Source: Hortaea werneckii
Taxonomy: Eukaryota > Ascomycota > Dothideomycetes > Mycosphaerellales > Teratosphaeriaceae
Assembly: GCA_037044905.1 (NCBI GenBank)
Contig: JBAOKB010000029.1
Coordinates: forward strand, 1-55,417
DNA length: 55,417 nt
Direction of reading: 5' to 3'
This document shows, piece after piece, positions 31,084 through 42,180 of the stretch; the stretch's first letter is position 1, and the number at the start of each line of letters is the position of its first letter. Under the pieces are notes generated by a model. That model had not been told where the DNA came from. It worked only from the letters and a program-made list of their open reading frames with translations, and did no database searches. Both the position numbers and the translations under genes were made by a program.

Positions 31084-33917
31084 ATGACCGAGACTCGCTC
31101 CCGACAACACCCGCTTTCGCCCACCGCGACCACCAGACCTTCCGCCCCGGCCATGGCCTCCTACTTCTCCTCCTCCTCCCCGAGACCTGACCACCTCCCG
31201 ACACCACATGAGAAGCAGCACTCGCATCCGAAGACACCGAGCCCCAATTACTTCGGCTTCCAGGCTGGTGCTGAGAGCAACAACGATTCACCCCGCCACG
31301 CCCGAGGCAACTGGAGCCCACCTTCCTCCACCGTCCGATCTACGGCTGCTGCATCCCCGAGTGTTGTGCCAGCCGAGCAGAACCCCGATTATGACGCGTT
31401 CAGAAGACAGTCCGAGTCCGGCAAGACTTTCAGCCTTGGAGGGCTGGGTGGGAATTTTACCATGAATGCCCCTCCGCCGGGTAGACAAACACAAGGCAGG
31501 ACCGTCAGCAGGACATCTCCACCAGAACCGACACCAAAGAATGAGCCCAAGCCAAAGGATATGCCACCGCCACACCCAACATCCAGAGGTTCGTCTAGCT
31601 CTTCTCTCGATCCATCCATGGCTGAACTGTCCCGATCGCCTAAACGAGTTCTATCCCCTGGGTCAGTAGCGGAGCTGGAACCGGTCAGGAAAGGTTCGCC
31701 CGCCACATTTGCCAATGGAGAGCATAGGGAGCGTCCTGAAATGCGTCACGAGAGGTCCAGCAGTTACAATCAGCCACGCTTTCATCTGCCGCTCGATAAC
31801 ATCAATGGACCAATGGCTGGCACCACTACCAAACAGAAAGCCCAGACTGTGTCATCCGCGATTCCATCACCATCAAAGGCTCAGAACTCAGATGAGTCAG
31901 ATCAGATGGTAACACCGCAACACGTCGTCAGCTTACTCCAGTCCAAGGGCGAGGAGATTTTGATATTGGATTTGCGGGTTTCCACGCAGTATGCAAAGTC
32001 TCACGTCACTGGTGCGTTGAACCTCTGCATACCGACGACGTTATTGAAAAGACCATCCTTCAACGTGCAGAAGCTTGCCGAAACCTTCAGCAACGAAGAG
32101 CAACGGAGCAGGTTTGAGAACTGGCGAAAGAGCAGCTACATCATTGTATATGACGCCTCTTCGCATTACATAAAGGATGCACAGATTTGCGTCAATACCA
32201 TCAAAAAGTTTCAAAGTGAAGGATATGACGGATCGTGTCTGATCATTCAGGGTGGTTTCTTAGAGTTCAACAAGAACTTTTCAAGATACGTCGAAGCTGG
32301 CGTGGACTCCCAAATGTCTGGTTCTCCACAAGCAGAAGGCGGCTCGGAGGGTCCAGGCGTTGCGCCAGTCATCGGCGGCTGTCCTATGCCGTCTAGTGAC
32401 AAACCCGCAAATCCTTTCTTTGGCAATATTCGACAGAACATGGATCTCATCGGTGGCGTCGGGCAAATACCGCTTATGCATCCGAATGCCAGCAAGCAGC
32501 AAGAAGAGGAGTATCCAAGCTGGTTGCGTCGGGCTGCAGAGGACAAGGATCAGGGCAAGAAAGTATCTACTAAATTCGAAGCCATTGAACGACGTGAAAA
32601 GTCCCGTATGGAGGATGCGCTGTCAGGAAAGGTGTCGTACGGTGTCTCTACGCCACAGTCGCAGCAGTCGAATCAGAACAAGGGAGGCGTGCAGATTGCA
32701 GGGATCGAGAAGGGAACCAAGAACAGATATAACAACATCTGGCCTTTTGAGCATTCGCGTGTGAAGCTGCAGGGAGTGCGAAAGGATGGCTGCGATTACT
32801 TTAATGCCAACTTCGTGAAGGCTTCCTGGAGCAATAAGCGATACATCTCGACCCAAGCCCCGATACCTGCAACTTTCAACGTAAGTGTGCAATCTGATGA
32901 TACCCTTGTCAAGCACGTACTAACCGATACTAGGATTTCTGGAACGTGGTCTGGCAACAGGATGTGCGTGTCATCGTCATGCTTACTGCGGAGAAGGAAG
33001 GCGCCCAAGTCAAGGCGCACAATTATTGGGGCGAGAAACGCTACGGACCTTTACATCTGGATTTCCTGTCTGAGAAACGCGCGAGTCTGGAGCCGGCTAG
33101 AATCCACCGATCGCAGCAGAGACGACCACAGGCCATCAAGCGTACCTCTACCAGTTCAGCGCACCCGCAAGTACCATTGGCCACTATCGACCCGAAAGAA
33201 GCAACCGCGGCGAGCGCAGCCGACCAGCCCTACGTAATTGTCAGAAAGTTCTTGCTGAGGGATGAAAGGTCACCTTTTGAACCTATGCGGGAAATTACGC
33301 AGCTGCAGTATTCCTCTTGGCCGGATTTTGGTGCCCCAGCACACCCAGCACATCTCCTTGGGCTCGTAGAACAGACCGACGCCGTCGTCAGAGCCACGGA
33401 AAAGTCACACACTAGTCAAGAGCCAGCGGCAGAGGGCGAAAGACCGATGGTGGTGCATTGTTCAGCCGGCTGCGGCCGAACCGGCACATTCTGTACCGTG
33501 GACTCGGTCATTGACATGCTCAAGAGACAGCGTCTTTCCAAACAGCAAAGCGCACAAGGAAGGCAGCCTACGCCGATGGATGTAGACGAGAAGTCTCACG
33601 GCCGATCACCTGGTCAGCATGCGAAGCACGATTCCAAGAACAATGGCTCCGGAGATCCGCTAGCCCGACACCAGAGCGATGGCGGCTTCTTCGCCTCGCA
33701 GTACCATCACGACGCGTACGAGAACCAAGGAGTTGAAGATGCGTGGGTGAAGAGCGATGATATCGATCTGGTGGAAAAGACGGTCGAGGATTTTAGACAT
33801 CAGCGCCTTAGTATGGTGCAGAGTCTACGGCAGTACGTGCTCTGCTACGAGAGCGTGATGGAGTGGCTCACTGAGCAAGGTTCGGTTAAGGAACATTCTC
33901 CCAAGACGCGCACATAA
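31084..33917 (+). CDS. Protein tyrosine phosphatase with rhodanese-like domain (Pyp1/Pyp2 type)
   Basis: Two exons: 31084-32880 and 32934-33917, intron 53 nt (donor gtaagt, acceptor actag), 926 residues. The first 270 residues are Ser/Pro-rich and disordered. Residues about 276-400 form a rhodanese/Cdc25-like domain (EEILILDLRVSTQYAKSHVTGALN, then YIIVYDASS), with no Cys in the expected active loop, so probably a non-catalytic docking domain. The PTP domain starts near NRYNNIWPFEHSRV; it has the WPD loop (SSWPDFG) and the P-loop HCSAGCGRTG with catalytic Cys about 775. An insert of about 100 polar residues follows the P-loop, then VEDFRHQRLSMVQSLRQYVLCYE, the conserved Q-loop. In fission yeast Pyp1/Pyp2 dephosphorylate the stress MAPK; a MAPK role is inferred. 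Confidence 0.9.
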
Positions 33918-34543
33918 TTTTATTTTTTGGGACGGTTTTATGACGAAGCGTTTTCGGTGGGCCTTCGTCTTACCGGCTACGAAAATCCGGTGGGAGTAGG
34001 ACTTTGATTCAGGGAGTTTTCAGGGCCAATGGGCACGGAACACGGAAGGCATAGAGGGAGCATCGAGATTGCACTGCATGACTTTCTTTTACTGTGTGCT
34101 GCATAGCGTGACTTCTTGATTTCAGAGCATTGTCGATATTTTAGACAGTTCAATTCACCCTTCTTTGCTTCTCAACATGCGTTCTGCTTAGCCGAGGGAG
34201 GCTCATTCGACAGACATACATTCATCCTTTCAAGCCAATCGTTAGGCTGTCATTTCACATTTCGAGCCTAGCCCTTTGCGATCAATTTCATGAGGCATTT
34301 GAGAAATTCATCATGCATGCCGCGTACTTCCTGTCGTGTCTCAATGTCCAGATAGTGGTTGTGAGACAGGGCCCGTCCGTCCCCGCTTCCGGCGCTGTGG
34401 CGTTTGCGTGATATATGACGGCAGCGATCTACGATACATCCATCCTTCGCCTGTCCGCCACGAGCCCCCAAGAGTTCCTTGCCATTAAACGAACATCGGA
34501 ATCGACTTGGCGAGGTTTCTGAGCTTGCGTTGAATAGGAAGTC
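33918..34543. other. Intergenic between phosphatase and F-box-like genes
   Basis: 626 bp. No gene recognised. Confidence 0.4.
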
Positions 34544-35308
34544 ATGCTGCGCAAGCTTCGAAGGTCAAGCAAAGACTCCATCCCCGAGGTCGCACCCGGA
34601 TCAAGGCACGACAGGACCGCCACACACTCATCATATCCATCTGCCACGGATGCAAACAAGCTCACGTTCTTTGACCTTCCGCCCGAACTGCGCAATGCCA
34701 TCTACGAAATCCTCGCCACCAACACAGTCCTGACCTTATCCGGCGACAAGAAACGACTAAAGGACCGGCCACCAATCGTCGGCCTCCTCGCAGCATCCAA
34801 ACAATGCCGAAAAGAATACCTCCCCGTCTTATTCTCCACGACCCCCGTCGTAGCAGAGATCAAGGACTTCGACTTCTCGAACCTCATGCGCGTGGTCCTC
34901 GGCCTGTACTCGCAGGAACTCAAAGCCCTGCGCGAGAACCCGCACATCACGATCCAGCTGCACACGCACAACTGCACGCGCGAGAACCTCAACAACCTGC
35001 GGCGCTGGCTCGTCGTGCGCGGGGACAGCCTGGACCGCCTCCCCTGGCGCTACGACGTCGCGGCCCAGGACCCCGGCCACGCCTTTGGCCGCATCCGCCT
35101 CCTGCGCGAGCTGGAATTCTACGCCGAGCGCCTCTCGCGTCTGCAGAGCCGCCTGAGCGATACCTTGCAGTGGGAGCTGCAGCCGATGGTGATGGCGTTC
35201 GATCGGAAAGCGGCCGCGCTGGATAATGCTATTATGGGGGTTGAGAAGGGGTTGGATGTGGACTCGAGGAATGCCGCGAGGCGGTTGCCGAGTGGTGGGC
35301 AATCATGA
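34544..35308 (+). CDS. F-box-like protein
   Basis: Single exon, 254 residues from ATG 34544. After a short basic N-terminus (MLRKLRRSSKDS) residues about 43-60 read FFDLPPELRNAIYEIL, the F-box-like start common in fungal proteins of this size. LLAASKQCRKEYLPVLFST follows, as usual in this group. The rest is helical with RELEFYAERLSRLQSRL and no recognised repeat domain. Such proteins may link substrates to SCF ubiquitin ligases, but many fungal members are uncharacterised. The codons of the central part (about 34800-35200) are strongly GC-rich at the third position. Confidence 0.7.
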   Translation: MLRKLRRSSKDSIPEVAPGSRHDRTATHSSYPSATDANKLTFFDLPPELRNAIYEILATNTVLTLSGDKKRLKDRPPIVGLLAASKQCRKEYLPVLFSTTPVVAEIKDFDFSNLMRVVLGLYSQELKALRENPHITIQLHTHNCTRENLNNLRRWLVVRGDSLDRLPWRYDVAAQDPGHAFGRIRLLRELEFYAERLSRLQSRLSDTLQWELQPMVMAFDRKAAALDNAIMGVEKGLDVDSRNAARRLPSGGQS

Positions 35309-35903
35309 GATTTGATTGTGACTTCTTCCTTCTTTCTTTTTTGGTTTGGGAGGAAATTGGGAAATGAGGGACGATTATTTTCACGAACTCATTTGACAGT
35401 TTGGTCTATTCTTTTCACGACTTAGCTGATCGGTGTCGAGACTCTGAAGGCGAACTTTTAACGTAGGGGAGCTTCTTTGACCCCAAGCGGGTCGCTATAC
35501 AACAAGGAACAAGATGCGAGATACTCTTAAATTCAACCATTTGACAGCATACTGCTCCCAATAATTTCAATGTCACATCTGGCTATTCCGGTGGCTTTGC
35601 TCTCGCCTGTTGTATTCCCTTCTCCCATCAGCAACAAGGACTGGAGACTGGATCTCAAATTCGTGACTGACAATGCGTTCATCTTGCCCTGTCAAATGTG
35701 CCTTGTTCGACAGACAAGAGTAGATTATCCAATCTCGCAACAAAGCAACTCACAAAGTCTCTTTGTGAACACCACAATCATTGCTTGATATGGCCCTTTC
35801 AGCGTCTCAAGCCTTATAGCAGGATAGGAAAAGCAACACGAGTCTCGAAGGTAAGCATCTGGCATCTAATTGTACCCCGTTTCGATCGTAAAATCCTCTT
35901 TCA
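35309..35903. other. Intergenic region
   Basis: 595 bp. The frames at 35570-35788 and 35698-35907 are chance-like. Nothing else seen. Confidence 0.4.
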
Positions 35904-37127
35904 ATGAATCGTCGGTCTCGTCGTGGAGAGGGGCTAGCCCCAGAGTATACAGGCCTCCCGCCCCCTCGCAAAAGAGCCAGGACAGGCCGGGCGCAGGGTA
36001 GGGCACAGGTACAAGAAGATGAACAAGCTCCACAAGCACCTCCAGCGGATCCTGCGCCTGAAACTGAGCCTGAGCCTGCGCCTGAACCGGAGCCTGAGCC
36101 TGAACCTGAACCGGAACCTGAACCTGAACCTGAACCTGAACCGGAACCGGAACCGGAACCTGAACCTGAACCTATAGTTCACCCAGGTCATGGGAGTCCG
36201 CCGGCGGAACAGCAAGAGCAGACCCAACCAGAGCCGACAAGTGGGGGTGAGAACGCAACCCGTGGCCATATTGCAAGAGGTAGCTTCCCAGCAGTAAGTG
36301 CGACGCAGGAGACTCACCAAGCTGTCGAGCAGCAAGATCGAGAAGCACCAATCGCTATAAACCAAGCAACACAAACCGACCCGGAAATCTTGCCAGTAAA
36401 TAACATCGCACACTACGAAAGTATAGACGAAACCCCACTCAAAGACAAAGCAGGCTACCTAAAGACCAAACTCAGAATCGAAACTGATCCAACATCCCAG
36501 CACCGACTCGGCTACAACGCCACTTTCTTCCTCGTCCCCTCTGCCGACCCCTCAGAAGTCCAAGAAGAACAAGAACAAGAAGTCGGCTACATCCTCTCCT
36601 GGCGCGTCGACAAACCGACATCCACCCACCCCGAAGCAAAGCAAAGCTGGAAAGACATCCTCACCCTCCCCATCCCCCGACAACCCCAATCCCAAAGAGA
36701 ACTCGCCAAATGCCTTCAGGCCATCTACGACAAGCAAGGCGTCCTGCGGCGGGAATTACTCGCGCACGAAGCACAGCTAACGGCGAACAGCCTCCTCTAC
36801 ATCGAGATGGTATTCCTCGACGAGACCGTCCGCGGAACGGGGGCTTTCAGAGCCGCAATGCAGGGGTTCGAAGCCGGGCTCGCGGCGCTGCCGGAGTGGT
36901 TCGCGTTCGCGGGGACGGTGGTGCTGGTCCCTGGGATGCCGATTGCGCATCGGGAGGCGTGGGAGGGGGAGAGAGATGATACGAAGATCGAGGATAGGCT
37001 GATTGGGAAGTATAGCACGCGGGGGTATGAGGTTTGGGCGAGGGAGGCAGAGGTGCGGATTCGGACGGGAGAGGTCGAGGAGGTTTGCGTGATGGGGAAG
37101 TCGGTCCATTTAGGTGCTGGCGCCTGA
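35904..37127 (+). CDS. Unknown protein with Pro-Glu repeat and conserved C-terminal domain
   Basis: Single exon, 407 residues. The N-terminus is basic (MNRRSRRGE, RKRARTGRAQ), possibly a nuclear signal. Residues about 50-92 are an almost pure Pro-Glu dipeptide repeat coded by GAACCT/GAGCCT/GAACCG hexamers. From about residue 170 the chain is ordered: GYLKTKLRIETDP, LGYNATFFLVPSA, GYILSWRVDKP, then SLLYIEMVFLDETVRGTGAFRAAMQGFEAGLAAL. The last stretch resembles the RGxG acetyl-CoA-binding region and following helix of GNAT acetyltransferases, but that is a weak inference. No known family is assigned. Confidence 0.7.
   Translation: MNRRSRRGEGLAPEYTGLPPPRKRARTGRAQGRAQVQEDEQAPQAPPADPAPETEPEPAPEPEPEPEPEPEPEPEPEPEPEPEPEPEPEPIVHPGHGSPPAEQQEQTQPEPTSGGENATRGHIARGSFPAVSATQETHQAVEQQDREAPIAINQATQTDPEILPVNNIAHYESIDETPLKDKAGYLKTKLRIETDPTSQHRLGYNATFFLVPSADPSEVQEEQEQEVGYILSWRVDKPTSTHPEAKQSWKDILTLPIPRQPQSQRELAKCLQAIYDKQGVLRRELLAHEAQLTANSLLYIEMVFLDETVRGTGAFRAAMQGFEAGLAALPEWFAFAGTVVLVPGMPIAHREAWEGERDDTKIEDRLIGKYSTRGYEVWAREAEVRIRTGEVEEVCVMGKSVHLGAGA
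36050..36172 (+). repeat. Hexanucleotide minisatellite coding Pro-Glu repeat
   Basis: About 20 copies of a six-base unit (CCTGAA, CCTGAG or CCGGAA) encode alternating Pro and Glu inside the unknown protein. The unit keeps frame, so copy-number changes would lengthen or shorten the linker without a frameshift. Confidence 0.9.
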
Positions 37128-37445
37128 AGGTTCACTGGAAGTCGTTATTGTTCTTCCCTTCCTTGTTTTCTTCCCTCGCTCATTTGTTCTTTGGGGGGGA
37201 TGCGTCCGCAAACTTCCTCTTTCTTTTCGACTTTCAATGAAGACGGATTCGAAATGTGTACCCACTGCAACACTGCATGAGAAGGGCAAAGCTGTACCAG
37301 GAAAATGACCTGATTAAAACGCCACTATATCAACGCCATGCTCAAACGCATCGACCCAGTAGCAACGTCTCGTATAGCTCTCTCGACGCCCAGCGTCAAG
37401 CTACGGCATCAAGTGAAAATGTATCAAACCCCCACAGAGATCATC

Positions 37446-40400
37446 TCAATAAGCCCGCCCACTCCGACTCCTGCCCACCGTACGGAAAGTTTCGGCATAC
37501 ACGTTCGAGCCGAGAGCCAGTGTATCGGAAGGATCGATTCCTCTTGTTTGCTACACACAGAGAAATTGTTAGGACATGAATTGCTCACGCTAAGTTTAGG
37601 GGTTTGTTGAGAAAAACTTACCATATCACCATACCCACTAAACCAGAACCCCACGACGACCACTAGGAAAGTGAAAATGAGGGTAGAGCCCTTGAAGTAA
37701 TTGCTCTTCCCTTCGCCAACTACCCAACCCATGAGGAAGACGCTAAGGATGATAGTGACCATATCCCACTGCGGGAAGATAAGGCTGAACGTATGATCGA
37801 CGACATCGTTGGGGTCGATGAATTGGCCGTAGACGGCGCTGAAGAGGACGAGGGCGGGGATCTGAAGCAGCATGACCTGCAAGGCGTAAGAGCTGCCGAT
37901 CTCCATGGACAGCGCGACGTTGCCGTTCATGGCGAAGCTGATGGCGTTGAGGAATTCGGTGGCGTTAGGAACGAGCGCGAAGAGCGAGATGCCGAGGAAC
38001 TTCTCGTCTACGTCCACATTGGCTAGCACGGCGTCGACCGTGTCGACGAGGATCTCGGCCATGACGGCGTAGGCAATCGTGGCCGAGAGGAGGATGACGG
38101 CTGACTTGGTGCGGGACCAGTTTGGCGCATCGTGGCCGCCTGATTCCTGTTCTTCGTGCTTATCCGCTCCGCCTTGTGCCTGAGCCGAAGAGCCATTGCC
38201 TTCATTCGTCGGTTCGAAGTAGTCGCCGAGACTATTGGGCTCGATATTGGTTGCGCGGTGGATGTTCTCTTTAGAACCTTTCGTCTTGGCAATGTGCGGG
38301 TGCTTGCTCCCGTTTGATGGTGTGCTGGCCATAATGGCGCTCTTCTTCGGAGCACGGGTAGCATCTCTCGCAGCAACGGCGGCGGCAGTAGCTGCCATCT
38401 CAGCTACTTGTTGCACGAGGACACGATTGTCCTCTAGGCTGAGACCGTGTATCCTCACGGTGCCCGGATTACTTGCGTCGCCGTCTGCAGACCTGGGAGG
38501 CACCATGAAAGGCGGCTGACCATTATCAGTGGCGATCTGATCCTTTTTGCCTGCTGGCGTCGCTTGTAAGTTAACACCAGACTGCCGTAGACTCTGATTC
38601 AGAATCCGCTTATACATCTGGCTGTCGCGCACATTGTCTTTCGCCAAGCTACCCATTGTTGTTGCCGTATCTCCCCTAGTAAGCGCATTCGGTCTCGGTG
38701 CAGAACCGGAGTCTTGCACCAAGCCCCCTGTCCCCGGGATAGTGCTCGAATGGATCTCACCAAGCTTCTTGGCTTGCTCTTCCTTCTTCGCTTCTTTCTT
38801 CTCGTCAAGCTCATTATTCCAAATCACAGCAGCGTGGGTACGCAGGGTGAACAGCAGTCCCACAATGTAGCTCAGAAAGAGGCAGACAGCGGCGAACCAG
38901 CAATAGGGAAGTACGGCCTCACGGAAGAAGCGATCGTGCACAGCCGGAACCTGTGCAAAGTAGCATCTTCGACAGTCCCTCATATGGGCATGGTTATGCT
39001 CGTTTACGCATTGATGACAATTCAACTCGTGCGAGCCGTAGATCTGATAGAAGAGCGTCGGTCCAAAGGCTCCGATGACGGCAAAGAGTAGCATTGTGCT
39101 TGTCACGCCTGCGCTCTTCACATTGAACCGCTGGGTCTTTCTCTTCAATGCACCGAAGCACATCGACAACCCCGGGAGAAAGAGAATACCGGCAAAGATG
39201 GACCCGATGATGCTTCCTTCTACCAGTTGTGCCTTACCTTCCTTCAAAGCAACGCAGTAGAGGAAGACTTCCACAACGGTTGAGAAGAAAGCGTTGATGG
39301 TCGCACCAACTCCCATGGAAGACTGGGCTGAAATGGACGCGACAGCCTGTCCAATGAAATATGCCAGTGGGATGACCGAAGCCAGTGAAAGGACAAAGAT
39401 GAAGCCCAGGTTCGTCACCCACGTCCGGACGCCAAGATATTCGTAGAGGACGAAGTAGTCAAGAATCGCGAAGGCGACAAGACCAAGCAAGTTGATGAGG
39501 AAAATGTTCGTCCCGTCAATGGTGTACTTCCAGTATTTGAGTCCCACGGCGCGATAGGTGCAGAGCAGGATAGAGTGGCCCGCTACGCCATGGTCTGAGG
39601 ACGGGATGCGAGTGTAGTGACTGTCAGTGTGGAAGCCCAGAGCCAGAGGGTGGCGTCTGAGATGGTAGAACAGCAGCAACATCGTCTTGCCCATCGGGAT
39701 AGTGAAGACCAAGAACCAGCATATGCCGCTCACAAGGAAGAGCACGGGCGTGATGAGGAAGTAGAACGAGGCAAAGAAGATCACTCGGCCCACATCCCAT
39801 TTGCCACGCCCAAACAGTCGTTTCTTGGTCTTCGTGCGCGCTCGCTGGGCAGCGCTGTTCTGTCTGTCTCTTCTGCCAAGTAGACTGTCTGTTTCATCCG
39901 GTGCTGGATCAAAGTCCTCAACCTCGTCGCGTCGGCGGCCGATGAGGCTCCTGTTGATGTCGGTCGGGCCGAAAAACAGTCTACCCTCCTCCAGCTCGCC
40001 AGTTTGCCATCGCTCATACTCGCCAATACTGCGTCCCTCTCCTTCGTCTTCGTCCAGGTACGCCTCGTCACGTTCCAGCTTGACATACTTCCCGAATGGA
40101 TAAAAGAGGTATTGCGCCAGATTCAGAAGTATGCGACCATACTCGTAACACCCGGGAAGGTGAAAGAACAAGGAGAGAGCCAAGTTCAGTAGTCCACCGA
40201 TGGAGGCAATGATAGCTAGCCACCAGCCGAAGATGAGAGTCCAGAGGCAGTTGAAAACGAAAAGCCACCTACTAACATTCCCGCCGGGGGCACTGTGAAT
40301 GTCACCTTCGGCATTACGTTGCACAGAGCGATGTTTCTTGTACAGTGCAGGCTTCCAGATCCTGATACCAAAAGGATGGGTTTCGTTGATGGCCTCTTGC

Positions 40401-41188
40401 CTGTCTTTAAGCGTAAAACTCTCAGCATCACTCAAATCGGGATCGTCGTCATCGTCGTCTTCTGGGGTAGACGGGTCATCGTCTTGATGTTCCTCCTCTT
40501 CTTCTTCGCCTTGCAACGTATCTTCTGAGCTCGGGTCGCCTGTACCATCGGCCTGAGCTGGAGTTGCAGCGGACGCAGCGTCGTTGCCAGTCGTCTGGGC
40601 TTCTTCCTCCCGCTCGTCACTTTCAACCGTCTTCAATTGCGGCGTTTGTGCTGCTACTGGACGCCTTCGAATTGTGCTTTCTCGTCGTTTCAGCTGGCGT
40701 TCGCGCTCTTGTTGCTTTTGCTGCCTTGTGCGACTCCGGACGAGCTCCAGGTCATCTTCCACTTCGTCTGGGTCATCGTCAGCAGAGAACTCCTGTCCCT
40801 TGCGTGGAGCAGCTGAAGAGGGAAGTCTCTTGGCGCCTGGTCTCCGAGGTGTCTGCGGCGTATGAGTGGGCGCGCTCGATTGCGTGCGGGCTGGAGTGGG
40901 CGCGGCTCCTGCCACTGAACCTGCGTCATTCTTAGCTACGTCCATTCTCCTTCGTTTATGCGCCGTGGGTACGCGTGCAGCTGTACCATACTCCAGCAGT
41001 CTCGGCCGCTGTCTCCGCTGTCCTGCACCTTCGCTCAGCAGGCTCGTCTGGCTGGCCTGCATGTTGCCTTCGCTCGCGCCGGCTGAGGCGGCAGACGTCC
41101 GTCTAGTCCCTGACGTGGGAGTCTCTGGCGCTGCATGATCTTGTGCGACGACGCCACGGTCCTGTGAACCATCATTGTTGTCGCCCAT
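37446..41188 (-). CDS. VNX1-type cation/H+ exchanger (CaCA superfamily)
   Basis: Two exons: 41188-37622 and 37550-37446, intron 71 nt (donor gtaagt, acceptor gtgtag), about 1223 residues. The N-terminal 280 residues are low complexity and acidic. HPFGIRIWKPALYKKHRSV and several hydrophobic segments follow, as in large fungal vacuolar exchangers. The first Na+/Ca2+ exchanger repeat contains GATINAFFSTVVEVFLY, the second ALVPNATEFLNAISFAMNGN, the two motifs lining the ion site. A polar loop of about 240 residues separates them. At least ten hydrophobic helices are visible. In yeast, Vnx1 exchanges monovalent cations for protons at the vacuole; ion choice here is not provable. The two terminal splice ends give GDMQTRGIDPSDT and a short Arg-rich tail. 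Confidence 0.85.
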
Positions 41189-42180
41189 GTCGACGGTGGA
41201 TTAGGTATACTAGAGGAGGGTGGCGTTCATGAGAAGCTGGATCCGCGTGTGTAGCATGTATATAGCAGAGAGTGGAGCGGACAGGTGATGTTGGGCGTAA
41301 AGGAAGTTGGCAAATCTGGGTCACAGAGGCGCACGTGTCACGGTGGGATCATCTGCTTCGGGAAGGGACGGTCGCAAGAGGGATAGGTCAAGTGAGTAGG
41401 AAGGTAGAGGTAGGTAGGTGTGTTGCGTTTTGGATCAGCGCTATGTTTCCCGGCTTCGGCTGCTCGCCACTATCTGCTTGCTCTCGCCAAAAGGCCGACG
41501 CGTCTTGGGGGCGTCGTTCTGCCTGCGCGGACGACGAGATTAATATGAAGAGATTGAACGACTCGGAAGAGGCGGATAGCGCGTTTGGTTGCAAAGGAAA
41601 AGTAACCGCACTGGGCAGAGGTGGGCAAGTCGGAAGCGAATGGGCTACGCAAGCGTGCAGTCGCAAGCCCTACCTTACGCCTTTAGCACCGCAACTGACC
41701 GTGTTAGGTTGCTGCCTTGATTCAGCTGACAGCTCTCGCTCCACTTGATTGACCTTACCTAAATCGGCAGCTATTCTGTCTGGCAATATTTCAGAGCTTC
41801 CCGCCCGCGCCGGAAAGCCATCAATGCCGGCAACTTCCGGCTGCCTCAAGCTGCCTCACTGCCCACGGTGGTCTCAATCAATAGACATAATGAAATATTG
41901 ATTGGGCCGAGCCTGGTTGGTGTCAGGGTTGCTTCACTCCCGCGACCCGAACTCCGAGCGCAGCTATCGTTCATCGCGTCAGGTGTTGCCTCTCCAAAGC
42001 CGCTTCGCCATCACTCCAACCACTGTCGGCGCCTTTCCACCATCACAGCTCCAACATCTCCCACAGGTCCGGCAAGCTCTTCAACATCATCTCACATCTG
42101 ATACATCGACACCGCGCGCATAGCCTGTGCTCACTCCCTTCCGCCCCAGCCAGGCCTAGGGCCATTAATCACCGCCCATC
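41189..42180. promoter_or_regulatory. Divergent intergenic region (VNX1-type exchanger / Rpt6)
   Basis: 992 bp between two divergent ATGs. Small frames (for example 41272-41748) have no domain. Expected to hold both promoters and the Rpt6 leader. Confidence 0.45.

Noticed and set aside
35934..36413. 159-residue minus-strand frame with Arg-Phe repeats
   Set aside because: Antisense of the Pro-Glu hexamer repeat.
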